64,000 bases of DNA. It comes from an uncultured Christensenellaceae bacterium. Lineage in GTDB: Bacteria; Bacillota; Clostridia; Christensenellales; Borkfalkiaceae. The stretch spans positions 20,998-84,997 of the forward strand of contig CAJUOI010000003.1 of NCBI GenBank assembly GCA_910588615.1. The letters run 5' to 3'. Each line of letters begins with the position of its first letter. Position 1 is the first letter of the stretch. Of the stretch, positions 18,731 to 26,650 are shown piece by piece. The translations under genes were made by a program, and so were the position numbers. The notes below the pieces were generated by a model, which did no database searches, was not told where the DNA came from, and was given only the letters and a program-made list of their open reading frames with translations.

Positions 18731-19060
18731 ATTCTTCGCTTTGACCGATATGGGGGAACCATCATATCCTTTTTTCCTTATGATCCAAGCGAGGAATCGC
18801 ACAAACGCCCCCCCTCCGCAAAAAATATTTTATAAAACGGTTGATTTTTGTTTTGAAATATGTTATTTTGAAGTTGCCAAACAAACTGAATGAAATGCAT
18901 CGAAAGGGATATTCTTTTATTTTGCCCTTTTTTTGCGCACGCGTATTTTTAGGATTTGGTAAAAATGCAAATTCCGAGAGGTTCCCGACAAAGTAAAAGG
19001 CAACGCTATCGGTTGGGGCAATAATTTAAACGACGCCGAATATTATATCCTCTAAACGTA
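18731..19060 (+). pseudogene. Gene-poor stretch with a possible 3' gene remnant
   Basis: No intact gene is visible. At 18963-19055 the plus strand reads a 30-residue open tail ending NNLNDAEYYIL before TAA, without a start codon or ribosome site. A promoter-like TTGATT-17-TATTTT occurs near 18841-18869. Together these suggest a gene lost by internal deletion, with its promoter, last codons and terminator (19061) left behind. The family is not recognised and this could be chance. Confidence 0.25.
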
Positions 19061-19092
19061 AAAAAGGACTTCCCGCAGGAAGTCCTTTTTGT
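19061..19092. terminator. Bidirectional terminator
   Basis: A 13-base perfect stem AAAAAGGACTTCC/GGAAGTCCTTTTT with loop CGCA has T-runs on both strands. It lies 8 bases beyond the stop of the leftward M23 peptidase gene. Confidence 0.85.
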
Positions 19093-19098
19093 TTCATC

Positions 19099-19752
19099 TT
19101 ATTTCTCGTCGTATTCGATATCGAGGTATTTCGCGGGGTCGACCTTCTTCCCGTTCTCCTCCATTTCAAGGTGCAAGTGCTCTCCGTCCTTCGCTTCCGA
19201 GCCGTAAGCAGTGGCAACCTCTGCGATCTTGTCGCCCTTCTTCACGCTGTCGCCCTTCTTCAGCGTGGAAACGGGTTCCACGAAACGATAAAGCGATTTC
19301 AAACCGTTGCCGTGATCGACCGTAACGATGTTCCCCGTGGTTTCGTTCAGGCTTATGCTCTCCACCGTGCCGTCCGCAACCGCGGCAACCGCCGTGCCTG
19401 CCGCCGCCGCGAAGTCCACCGCTTTATGACGGTAGATAAAATTCGTGGTCGCGCTCTTGTAGATGACGTCGTACACCGAAACGGTTTCCGAAACGAGCGG
19501 CACCGTAAACTTTACGACGTCGTCGCCCGTGGAGGGTACGTCGGGGGGAGTGGGATCTTTGGAGTCGTCGGGATCATTCGAGTCGTCGGGAACGACGGGC
19601 GTCGAGGGATCCTTATCGATGACGTTGTCGTTTTTCGCGTCGCTTACAAAGTAAACCGTAAGGACGGTAGCCGCCACCAAGAGACACACGCTGATCGCAA
19701 GAATTACGTAATAAATCAGTTTCTTTCGTTTGGAAGTTTTTTCGCCTTTCAT
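19099..19752 (-). CDS. Membrane-anchored M23-family metallopeptidase (SpoIIQ-like layout)
   Basis: This 217-residue protein has a short basic cytoplasmic tail, one transmembrane helix (about 13-35) and an Asp/Pro/Ser-rich linker. The LytM/M23 domain shows YRHKAVDFAA (zinc His and Asp) and EHLHLEM (HxH). All zinc ligands appear present. M23 enzymes cut peptidoglycan cross-links; the bitopic layout resembles sporulation SpoIIQ proteins, though no sporulation partner is next to it. ATG 19752 is used because GGAGG lies eight bases upstream; the longer frame to 19815 has no such site. Confidence 0.85.
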   Translation of the reverse strand: MKGEKTSKRKKLIYYVILAISVCLLVAATVLTVYFVSDAKNDNVIDKDPSTPVVPDDSNDPDDSKDPTPPDVPSTGDDVVKFTVPLVSETVSVYDVIYKSATTNFIYRHKAVDFAAAAGTAVAAVADGTVESISLNETTGNIVTVDHGNGLKSLYRFVEPVSTLKKGDSVKKGDKIAEVATAYGSEAKDGEHLHLEMEENGKKVDPAKYLDIEYDEK

Positions 19753-19831
19753 GTTTTTTGCCTCCGAAATTTGTTTGTATGTAAATGCTTGCCAACTTTT
19801 CTGCGGTTTATACACAGAAAATAAAAATATT

Positions 19832-20260
19832 TTAAAATCCGCCGAAGATGAGGGGCGTGCCTGCCGCCGTCTGTTCCGCGTTGACGGACAGATGCAAATT
19901 GACGGCGTAGCCGTTTAAAGCCACCGTCTTGCCGAGCAGAGGTGAATAGCAGTAATAGTTTACGGTTTCCCCCACCCGTTCGGTGAACAGCGTTTTTGCC
20001 CGAAAGCGCTTCATCAGCTCCTGCACCTTATCGCCCGCGTAACGGACGCTTTCCCCCTGCGCGTCGGAAAGCAAAAGCTTATCGAGCGCGGGATGATCCG
20101 ATTCCACGACGAGGGCGGACGAGGACGCGCCGAGATAAAATTCGTAGCGCTCCCCCTTTTCGAATACGGGGGAGGAAATCAGAACGTATGCAAACACCGC
20201 CGAGGCGGCGCACGCGATCACGGCGACGACCGATTTGACGGCAGCTAAAAATCTCCGCAT
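19832..20260 (-). CDS. Membrane-anchored protein of unknown function
   Basis: This 142-residue protein has one N-terminal transmembrane segment (about 10-30) and an extracytoplasmic domain of about 110 residues. It ends AVNLHLSV...AGTPLIFGGF. That ending is weakly reminiscent of the YwmB family of sporulating Firmicutes, but I cannot confirm membership. The start is set by GGGAGGA seven bases before ATG 20260. It lies 79 bases upstream of the M23 gene and may share its transcript. A cell-envelope role is only inferred. Confidence 0.65.
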   Translation of the reverse strand: MRRFLAAVKSVVAVIACAASAVFAYVLISSPVFEKGERYEFYLGASSSALVVESDHPALDKLLLSDAQGESVRYAGDKVQELMKRFRAKTLFTERVGETVNYYCYSPLLGKTVALNGYAVNLHLSVNAEQTAAGTPLIFGGF

Positions 20261-20592
20261 AAAAAAATCCTCCCGACCCGCAGGATTTCCCTGCAGAAGT
20301 CGGAAGAATGATTGACCGAATGCGCGCGTTTTATACACGGTTTCAGCTTAAAAATTCCAACCGCGTCGGGACGAAGGATCTGCCCCGCGTGATTATCCGT
20401 ATTGCCGAGCACTCTCTTTTCTCCCTCCGCCACGCGGTCGAAATTGTCGAAGCTCTTGGAAAGATCGAACATATCGAACATATAGTGCACGGTACGCACG
20501 GAATACTGGCGGTACCGGTCTGCCCAGAATCCGTCGTTCAGTCTGACTTCGTTTGCATTGAGTTGCTTGATTTCGTTGAAATTATAACGCAT
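20245..20592 (-). pseudogene. N-terminal remnant of a GH127 (beta-L-arabinofuranosidase-like) gene
   Basis: From ATG 20592 the first 80 or so residues (NANEVRLNDGFWADRYRQY, then TVHYMFDMFDLSKSFDNFDR) resemble the N-terminus of GH127/DUF1680 enzymes, which are normally 550-700 residues. The frame then turns into unrelated sequence and stops at 20245, overlapping the start of the next gene. It therefore looks like a 5' fragment left by a deletion. Family assignment rests on the DGFW motif and its context, so it is moderately sure. A frame open upstream to 20682 has no ribosome site. Confidence 0.5.
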
Positions 20593-20603
20593 TTCATCCG
20601 TTC

Positions 20604-20981
20604 CTATCGTATAGATTCTCGTCTTGCCGCCGCGCGCGCTTCGTCGTACGCCCGTTTTACCTCGTGCAGCTTTTTCAGCCACCCGCCGATGGGAAACACG
20701 TTAAAACGGTAACGCTTTTCGTCCGTGATGATCACGATGCTGCGCGTAAGAACGGGAATTCCCGTCTTCCCTATTTCGATGATATCTGCAATCGGGATCT
20801 CAAACGTGAGATAATACCCGCTGCGCCCGTCCGAGTCGAAGTGCAGCCGCTCGTTCGTCAGATAGGCGTAGCCCATCATCGAATGTGCGAACGTACCCGC
20901 GGGCGCATAGTCTATTCCGCCCTGTTTGACGAGGATTTCCCCCTTTTTTAAACGAAATCTCGACATCTTTCGTTTGCTCAC
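20604..20981 (-). CDS. GRAM/PH-like domain protein
   Basis: This 125-residue protein has a single beta-rich domain: KGEILVKQGG, then GYAYLTNERLHFDS, then DIIEIGKTG and RYRFNVFPIGGWLKKL. That is the pattern of bacterial GRAM/PH-like domains that may contact membranes or proteins. It starts at a GTG with GGAGG seven bases upstream; the in-frame ATG at 20966 has no ribosome site. The gene is probably monocistronic. No function can be assigned from context. Confidence 0.7.
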   Translation of the reverse strand: MSKRKMSRFRLKKGEILVKQGGIDYAPAGTFAHSMMGYAYLTNERLHFDSDGRSGYYLTFEIPIADIIEIGKTGIPVLTRSIVIITDEKRYRFNVFPIGGWLKKLHEVKRAYDEARAAARRESIR

Positions 20982-21119
20982 GTTTCCGCCTCCGTAACGA
21001 TGATACCCTTACACCTTGCTTTTATTGATAAAAAGACCAATTTCGATACGCTTTGCATACGCCTTAACAATGTGTACGGTTCTTAATTTTTGCGTACAAT
21101 GATTAAAAATCAGATATGA

Positions 21120-22202
21120 CTATCCTTCAAATACGTAATCATACCCTTCTAATCGTTTTTTAATGATTTCTATTGACACACTAGACATATCCATGCCTAT
21201 AAATTTTCGTCCGGTTGCTATTGCAGCCATCAATGTAGATCCGCTACCGGCAAAGCAATCCATAACGTATCCCCCCTCATTTGATGATTGCTTAATAATC
21301 AATTCAATCATATCCTGATTTTTTTGAGTTGGATAAAGCGGATATTGTGGATCCTTAAACGACCAGACGTCTTGAATCTTCTTTCCTTTATGTTCATCGG
21401 CATATTTTTTGATTCTCGGGTTTCCAGTTGATGACCATTCGATTATCCCGGCAGCATCCATTTTTTCAAATTCCTCCGGTGAAGTTCGCCAGTGTCTCCC
21501 TTCCGGAGGCATCATTCCACGCCAAGACCGTCCTGTGATTCCCTTACTTTCGCCCGGTGCATGTAAAGGTATTGTTGTATATCTTCTGCCATCAAAATCA
21601 ATTTTAGGGAACTTGCTCTCGATTTCGTTTTCTTCAAGAGTTTCTTTTATCTCATTCCAGATATTTTTCTTGGGATTTTTGGAATAAAACAATATCATAT
21701 CCTTCTGATTTCCATATGCTCGTCGATCAAAGTTTTTAGGATTAGACTTAATTCTGGTCAAATCATTTTTAAAACATTCCTTGCCGAAAATTTCATCAAG
21801 CATAACTTTGAAATAATGTCCCATTTTAGTATCGATATGTACATAAAGACTTCCTTGTTCAGACAGCAATTCTTTAATTAGAATAAATCGTTCATACATC
21901 ATCTTCAAAAAACTATCTGTATCCATCACATCGGAATATGCACTCTTATCGTTTTTCTTTCTGCTGATTGTACTCGTCCTATGTTCACCAACAGAAAAAA
22001 TCCGGTTAGTGTTAAAAGGAGGATCTATATATACTAAGTCAACAAATCCTTTATACAACTTTAGAATTTCAGACATACCAATAAAATTATCACCTTGAAA
22101 CAAAAATGACTCCCCCATCGTGAAAATCGTTGAAGTTTGACAAGAACCAATATCATTCACGATAGACTCCTTAGGTCTTTTATTTTCAAAAATGATTTTC
22201 AT
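21120..22202 (-). CDS. Type II DNA methyltransferase (N6-adenine or N4-cytosine)
   Basis: This 360-residue SAM-dependent methyltransferase has catalytic motif IV as VDLVYIDPPFNTNRIF near residue 55 and SAM-binding motif I as VMDCFAGSGSTLMAA near residue 315. This IV-before-I order is the beta class. The segment between them would hold the target-recognition part. It protects host DNA from the endonuclease encoded 11 bases upstream. DNA here is clearly more AT-rich than the flanking genes, suggesting transfer. The recognition sequence cannot be read from the protein. Confidence 0.92.
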   Translation of the reverse strand: MKIIFENKRPKESIVNDIGSCQTSTIFTMGESFLFQGDNFIGMSEILKLYKGFVDLVYIDPPFNTNRIFSVGEHRTSTISRKKNDKSAYSDVMDTDSFLKMMYERFILIKELLSEQGSLYVHIDTKMGHYFKVMLDEIFGKECFKNDLTRIKSNPKNFDRRAYGNQKDMILFYSKNPKKNIWNEIKETLEENEIESKFPKIDFDGRRYTTIPLHAPGESKGITGRSWRGMMPPEGRHWRTSPEEFEKMDAAGIIEWSSTGNPRIKKYADEHKGKKIQDVWSFKDPQYPLYPTQKNQDMIELIIKQSSNEGGYVMDCFAGSGSTLMAAIATGRKFIGMDMSSVSIEIIKKRLEGYDYVFEG

Positions 22203-22213
22203 AGATTACCTCG

Positions 22214-23014
22214 TTATAATGAGTACAAAAATTCCCTCAACAACAAACTTGAAATAACTATTTGATCCTCATGATTGATCAAATGCTTGTGCATTTTATT
22301 ATTTCCTTTAATAAATAAAACACCATCACAAATAGCTATTTTTACAACTTCTGCATGAAAACGATTGGGCAATAAAGGTGATGTGATTGTAGAGATTGCA
22401 TCAGCAAACTGTGCATCCTGATGTCCTCCGAAATCAGTAAGAAATTTTGCTTCACCAATTACATATTTATCATTAAATCGAGCTAGAAAATCAAGTCCTT
22501 TTTCGTGATTATATCCCAGATATTCTCTAGCAAACTTTTCCATTTCTGTGTCTGATGAATTTAGGATCGCGTTCCCGGTAGACTGCATGAATGACAAACA
22601 ATTTGTATACACAGGTGCTCCTAGTGTACCTTTAGCAATCCATCTTTTAAACAAAGGTCCCATTTGTCTATTTGTTTCCTTGGGCTCAGTACACTTTTCA
22701 TATACTTGATCAAGTCCTAATTCATATAAATTACCCGCTAATCTCGCAATAGTATTTGGATTACGATCGATTGAACCAGGGTCTCTTTTTAAATAAGCAA
22801 CATAAGAATCTTTGATTGGAAATAAATCTAATTTTAATAAAGTTTTAACTAAAGTCTCATTATCCTGTTCATTAAATGCGCGTTCAATTTTTGCCCATCG
22901 ATTTTGATCGATTTCTCTTCTGATGTTTGGTGAAATAGGGTAAACTTTAAATAAAGAGTCTAAATAATTTCTTTGATTCGCATATTGAACACTTAATTCA
23001 GTCCAGTTATTCAT
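22214..23014 (-). CDS. Type II restriction endonuclease, PD-(D/E)xK type
   Basis: This 266-residue protein carries a plausible nuclease core, KGLDFLARFNDKYVIGEAKF, with Asp and the E-A-K signature; GGHQDAQFADA follows. Its place between a controller-like gene and the methyltransferase supports the assignment. It may belong to the Tsp45I-like group, which I cannot confirm. ATG 23014 is chosen because GGAGG lies nine bases upstream; it overlaps the end of the controller gene by eight bases, so the two are translated together. Codon use is AT-rich. Confidence 0.8.
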   Translation of the reverse strand: MNNWTELSVQYANQRNYLDSLFKVYPISPNIRREIDQNRWAKIERAFNEQDNETLVKTLLKLDLFPIKDSYVAYLKRDPGSIDRNPNTIARLAGNLYELGLDQVYEKCTEPKETNRQMGPLFKRWIAKGTLGAPVYTNCLSFMQSTGNAILNSSDTEMEKFAREYLGYNHEKGLDFLARFNDKYVIGEAKFLTDFGGHQDAQFADAISTITSPLLPNRFHAEVVKIAICDGVLFIKGNNKMHKHLINHEDQIVISSLLLREFLYSL

Positions 23015-23216
23015 GCAAATTATCCTCCATTTTAATATTATTTTCTTCGCATAATAATCTGATTTTTTCTTTGGCAAGTCTAGTCGGCTCATATTTTCCG
23101 TTTTCCCATCTATTAACCGAAGTAAAAGAAACGCCCAGCATGTCAGCTAAGGCTGTTTGTGATAGGTCTAGTTTCGCTCTTAGTTTGATTAATGTTGCAG
23201 GGTAGTTCGCTTTCAT
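23007..23216 (-). CDS. XRE-family controller protein of the R-M system
   Basis: This 69-residue protein is a single HTH domain (LDLSQTALADMLGVSFTSVNRW). C proteins of this size commonly sit ahead of the endonuclease gene and delay its expression until methylation is complete. It has a strong ribosome site (AAGGAGG, eight bases) and a promoter at 23256-23284. The coding overlap with the endonuclease gene makes joint regulation likely. A general repressor role is the alternative. Confidence 0.85.
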   Translation of the reverse strand: MKANYPATLIKLRAKLDLSQTALADMLGVSFTSVNRWENGKYEPTRLAKEKIRLLCEENNIKMEDNLHE

Positions 23217-23255
23217 AACTTATGCCTCCTTGCAAATTATTAAATGATATGTAAA

Positions 23256-23284
23256 ATTATAGCACTTTTTTAAGAAAAATACAA
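23256..23284 (-). promoter_or_regulatory. Promoter of the R-M operon
   Basis: TTGTAT (23284-23279), a 17-base spacer and TATAAT (23261-23256) are read leftwards. The leader between it and the controller gene is AT-rich and could hold controller operators, but no clear palindrome was seen. Confidence 0.7.
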
Positions 23285-23376
23285 GAATTTGCCGTAAAAT
23301 ATCGAGACTAAAATACTCCCTTTATGTAAAGAAAAAAAGGTTCAATACTTTTCGTATCAAACCTATGCTTCTTAAA

Positions 23377-23451
23377 TGGAGCAGGAAACGGGAGTCGAAC
23401 CCGCCGGAATCAGCTTGGGAAGCTGACGCCATACCGCTAGGCGATTCCTGC
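23377..23451 (-). tRNA. tRNA-Gly (anticodon CCC)
   Basis: A cloverleaf can be drawn with acceptor GCAGGAA/TTCCTGC, anticodon stem TCAGC/GCTGA around loop TTCCCAA, T-loop GGTTCGACTCC and an encoded CCA end. The anticodon CCC reads the GGG glycine codon. Confidence 0.93.
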
Positions 23452-23538
23452 AAAGTTATCGTTATTATACCCGATAAAACGCCGTCTGTCAAGCACAATG
23501 ATAAAAAAATGAAAAATTTTCTTTTCCGAACAAAAAGT

Positions 23539-24165
23539 TTATTCTCTGTTTTTCGGATCGTAAGTAATTTCTCCGTTGCGTTCGCAATAGCCCCAGATCG
23601 TGCAGCACCGCGCGATCTCCCAACCGTCGTCCGCCGATACGTCGAAATCCGCATCCCACCCGTGCGGCTTTTCCCGTGCCTCCGAAAAGATCGTTTTAAA
23701 TCCGCCGCCCGCAAGCACCTCTTTGCCGACGCGCTCCACGCCGAGCGGAAAATACAGGCAGAGCAAACTGTCGCACTCGCCGAACGCCGACGCGCCGATT
23801 GCTTTCAGCGTGCGCGGCAGGTATGCTCTCGAAAGGTTTTTGCAGAATTTAAACGCACCCGTGCCGATTTTTTCCAGTCCTTCCGAAAACGCCGCCTCCT
23901 TCAACGCGGCGCACCCGAGAAAGGCGCCTTTGCCGACACTCTTTACACTCGGCGGAAAGAACACGCGCTCCAAGCGGACGCAGCCCGCGAACGCCCAATC
24001 GAGAATGCATTCCACGCCTTCCGGAATCTCGATTTCCCGCAATTCCTTCTTTCGGTAAAACGCATTATAGCCAACGGCGCGAACGCCGTCGGGAATTTTT
24101 ACGCGCGCGGCGCTTCCGCAATACTCGGTCAATACGCCGTCCGTTATTTTAAAATCGTCCGTCAT
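23539..24165 (-). CDS. BspA-type leucine-rich repeat protein
   Basis: This 208-residue protein consists of about five LRR_5 repeats with the pattern IPxGVxxIxxxAFxxCxxLxxVxFPxS (for example SVKSVGKGAFLGCAALKEAA). There is no signal peptide or membrane segment, so it is probably cytoplasmic or a bare repeat domain. Such repeats usually bind proteins; the ligand is unknown. No strong ribosome site precedes ATG 24165. A hairpin (24181-24203) separates it from the HtrA-like gene. Confidence 0.8.
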   Translation of the reverse strand: MTDDFKITDGVLTEYCGSAARVKIPDGVRAVGYNAFYRKKELREIEIPEGVECILDWAFAGCVRLERVFFPPSVKSVGKGAFLGCAALKEAAFSEGLEKIGTGAFKFCKNLSRAYLPRTLKAIGASAFGECDSLLCLYFPLGVERVGKEVLAGGGFKTIFSEAREKPHGWDADFDVSADDGWEIARCCTIWGYCERNGEITYDPKNRE

Positions 24166-24176
24166 GTCTCATTCGT

Positions 24177-24206
24177 AAAATCCCCGCGCTTAAAGCGCGG
24201 GGAAAT
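24177..24206 (-). terminator. Terminator after the HtrA-like gene
   Basis: A perfect 10-base GC-rich stem TCCCCGCGCT/AGCGCGGGGA (24181-24190 with 24194-24203) is followed leftwards by TTTTACG. The T-tract is short, so efficiency is uncertain. Confidence 0.65.
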
Positions 24207-24220
24207 CAATTATATTAGTA

Positions 24221-25660
24221 TCAGTCGAATAACGTAAACTGCGAGCTTTCCGAATATACGACCTTCTCCGTTACGAGTTCGTCGCCGCGCGACACCGTGA
24301 TTTCCAGAGTATCGCCGAGGCGCATATTGAACAATATGGAATAAATCTGATGTCTTCTCGTAATCACCTTGTTCACGCGCTCGTTGTCGTTATGCGACGT
24401 AACCTTAACGGAATAGAACACGTCTCCCGCCTTTAACGCGCTTGCCGCCGCGCCCGACTGCACGCCCTGCACGGTAACCGTTTCCATAATATACGTTTTT
24501 TGCGCCGTAGCATCGTACACGCTGGAACTGTCCGCCGTCATGACGGTAATGCCGAGCGTTGCGCGCAACGCACCCCTGCTGCCGCTCGGTGCATTGTCGA
24601 TGATATTCTGCGCAATCGAAAGAGCAAGATTGGCGGGGATCGCGTATCCGAACGCCGTAACTCCCGTCTCCTCCGAGCGCGCGTTTACGATTCCGACAAG
24701 CTTTCCGTCCTTATCGAACAGCCCGCCGCCCGAATTGCCGTGATTGATCGCCGCGTCGATGCGCATTTCCAAAAGGGATAAGTTCTTCTTTTCGTCGGAG
24801 GATTTGATGTCGATGTACTCCGCGTCCACGGAAACGACGCCCGACGTTACGGACATGCCCTCCCCCTTGGGATTGCCGATCGCGTACACCCTCTGCCCGA
24901 CGGAGATCGCATCGCTGTCTGCCGCGGAGATCGCGCGGGCGGAGCTCTTTTTCAGAACGTCTCCGTTCTCGTGTGTAAAGCGCGTGCCTGAAGAATCGAC
25001 GATGTTCACCGTCTTGTCCCCGTCGATGAACAGCACCGCGATATCGTAATCCATCGCGCCGCCGACGTACGACGCCGCCATCGCCTCCGCCGCAGTCTCT
25101 CCGCCGTAGAGATACACGAGAATGTTGTCGCTGATATGCTCGATTTCCTCTCTGCCCGTGCTCTTTGCGTCGTAAATCACGTGGTAGTTGGTTACGATAT
25201 AAGCGTCCCACGAGTTTTTATCAAGCGAATACACCACGCCCGCGCCTGCATAAACCGCCGACTCCGTGCGCCGCGTGCTCGTATTGTAAACGCTAAACTC
25301 GCTCGTAATGCTTACGGCGGAGGTTACCGCTGCGGCAACCGAAGACGCGTCGTCCGTCGCCGTGCTCCAATTCAGTTCCTTTAAAAAGTCGAGGAATGTG
25401 CCTTGATAGCCGTCCGCCCTTGCTTCCTCGTACATACGGCGCGCTTCCGAATCGGACGAAACCGCCCCCGAAAGCCATTCGCCGACGTTCCCGCCGTAGC
25501 CCAGATCCGTTGCCACCTCGTAGGGATTTTTCTTTCCGCCGTCTACGTTTCCTTTTCCGCCCGAAACCGACGAAAACCAATCGCAGCTGCAAAACGAAAG
25601 GCTGACAAGCCCCGCAAGCGCCGCAGATAACGTAATAGCCAATGCTTTTTTTGCTTTCAT
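24221..25660 (-). CDS. HtrA/DegP-like trypsin-fold serine protease lipoprotein
   Basis: This 479-residue lipoprotein has lipobox SFCSC. A Ser/Gly-rich stretch and a short helical segment precede the trypsin-like domain with the full triad: TNYHVIYD (His), MDYDIAVLFI (Asp) and NHGNSGGGLFD (Ser). A C-terminal PDZ-like region (ALKAGDVFYSVKV) ends the protein. Such proteases handle misfolded exported proteins. A TATAAT and GGAGG lie just ahead of ATG 25660. It is monocistronic between two terminators. Confidence 0.88.
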   Translation of the reverse strand: MKAKKALAITLSAALAGLVSLSFCSCDWFSSVSGGKGNVDGGKKNPYEVATDLGYGGNVGEWLSGAVSSDSEARRMYEEARADGYQGTFLDFLKELNWSTATDDASSVAAAVTSAVSITSEFSVYNTSTRRTESAVYAGAGVVYSLDKNSWDAYIVTNYHVIYDAKSTGREEIEHISDNILVYLYGGETAAEAMAASYVGGAMDYDIAVLFIDGDKTVNIVDSSGTRFTHENGDVLKKSSARAISAADSDAISVGQRVYAIGNPKGEGMSVTSGVVSVDAEYIDIKSSDEKKNLSLLEMRIDAAINHGNSGGGLFDKDGKLVGIVNARSEETGVTAFGYAIPANLALSIAQNIIDNAPSGSRGALRATLGITVMTADSSSVYDATAQKTYIMETVTVQGVQSGAAASALKAGDVFYSVKVTSHNDNERVNKVITRRHQIYSILFNMRLGDTLEITVSRGDELVTEKVVYSESSQFTLFD

Positions 25661-25722
25661 AGTATACCTCCACCAAGATATAATACGGCTATATTATACC
25701 ACACAACCACCCGAATTACAAC

Positions 25723-25758
25723 AAAATAAGACGGAAATTTTCATTTCCGTCTTATTTT
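25723..25758. terminator. Bidirectional terminator
   Basis: A 16-base perfect stem AAAATAAGACGGAAAT/ATTTCCGTCTTATTTT with loop TTTC lies three bases past the stop of the 42-residue gene that ends the rubrerythrin operon. Confidence 0.85.
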
Positions 25759-25760
25759 GC

Positions 25761-25889
25761 TTATAAATCATCTGCGTCCTGAACGGGTTTTTCCCATTCA
25801 TCCTCGGCGTATACACCCGTATAACTACCGAGCGCGTCCTCGTCCGAGCGCATCTTCGCGCCGTGTTCGAGCTTTTTCTTGGCGCTCAC
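25761..25889 (-). CDS. Conserved-looking 42-residue acidic protein
   Basis: A GTG at 25889 with AAGGA six bases upstream opens a 42-codon frame that ends at the terminator. It has a basic N-terminus (SAKKKLEHGAK) and an acidic C-terminus containing GSYTGVYAEDE and ending PVQDADDL. I recall similar GSYTG...PVQDADDL tails at the ends of short proteins in Clostridia, which supports this as a real gene (memory, not a search). It starts two bases after the 39-residue gene, so it is probably co-translated. The function is unknown. Confidence 0.6.
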   Translation of the reverse strand: MSAKKKLEHGAKMRSDEDALGSYTGVYAEDEWEKPVQDADDL

Positions 25890-25891
25890 GG

Positions 25892-26011
25892 TTAGTCCTT
25901 CGTACCGTTGCACTTGCCGCCGCAATTCTTGTTGCCCGAAGCCTTCGTAGAATTTTTCGTGCTGTTCGTGCTCTTGGAATTTACGTTCGTCTTGTTGTTG
26001 GTCTTTTTCAT
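25892..26011 (-). CDS. Asn/Lys/Ser/Thr-rich 39-residue protein
   Basis: This short frame has a strong ribosome site (AAGGAG, five bases). It begins MKKTNNKTNVNSKSTNSTKN and ends with a small Cys/Gly-rich tail (NCGGKCNGTKD). The start codon overlaps the rubrerythrin stop by four bases (ATGA), so it is translationally coupled to it. The composition is disordered, and the paired cysteines could bind a metal or form a disulfide. No family was recognised. Confidence 0.6.
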   Translation of the reverse strand: MKKTNNKTNVNSKSTNSTKNSTKASGNKNCGGKCNGTKD

Positions 26012-26601
26012 ATATTCTCCTTTTTGAAAGGAAGATGAAGCTCCACGTCCCCTTGCGGCGCACCGCAGAGCGGGCAGACTTTCCAAGCAGACTTACTCGT
26101 GTGCATATAACCGCACTCGCTGCAAATCCACAGCATAGGACGCTCCGCGTTGAAGAGAGAGCCGTTCTCAAACGCCTCGTGCAGGTACTCGAAAATAATT
26201 CTGTGATTATCCTCTACCACCGCAACCTGTTCGAATTTGAGCGCGATTTGCTCAAACCCCTCTTCCCTTGCGGTCTTTGCGAAGCCGGAATAGATGACGT
26301 CGTGTTCTTCCCGCTCGTCCTCCGCCGCGAATTTTAAATTTTCGGATAGCGTTCCTGCGTGAAAGGGATATCCCGCGTCAATGCGGATATTTTCCTTGCT
26401 TCCCGCCGTCTGAATGGCCTCGAAGAAAACTCTTGCGTGATTCGTTTCGTTCTTGGCAATGGTGCGGATCGTGTCCGCCAGCGTAACGAAACCCTCTTTC
26501 GTGGCCTGCCGAGCGATCAGCTGATAGCGCATTCCCGCCTGACATTCTCCTGCAAACGACCGTGCAAGATTGATAAAAGTCTGCGATTTTTGAAACTCCA
26601 T
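26008..26601 (-). CDS. rbr: Rubrerythrin
   Basis: This 197-residue protein has a four-helix ferritin-like domain with di-iron ligands (FAGECQAGMRY, KNETNHARVF, EDEREEHDVIY, EDNHRIIFEYL). A C-terminal rubredoxin-like knuckle follows (CSECGYMH and CPLCGAPQ). Rubrerythrins reduce hydrogen peroxide in anaerobes. ATG 26601 is preferred to the upstream GTG 26608-26610 on ribosome-site spacing (GGAAGG, eight bases). Two tiny genes follow in the same operon. Confidence 0.95.
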   Translation of the reverse strand: MEFQKSQTFINLARSFAGECQAGMRYQLIARQATKEGFVTLADTIRTIAKNETNHARVFFEAIQTAGSKENIRIDAGYPFHAGTLSENLKFAAEDEREEHDVIYSGFAKTAREEGFEQIALKFEQVAVVEDNHRIIFEYLHEAFENGSLFNAERPMLWICSECGYMHTSKSAWKVCPLCGAPQGDVELHLPFKKENI

Positions 26602-26650
26602 GTTCCTCACCTTCCTTTACGCTACTTATTTTGACCGCTTTGCGCAAAGG

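Noticed and set aside
23377..23451. tRNA-Gly as the proven attachment site of the R-M genes
   Set aside because: No duplicated tRNA 3' end was found on the far side of the R-M genes, so integration there is only possible, not shown.
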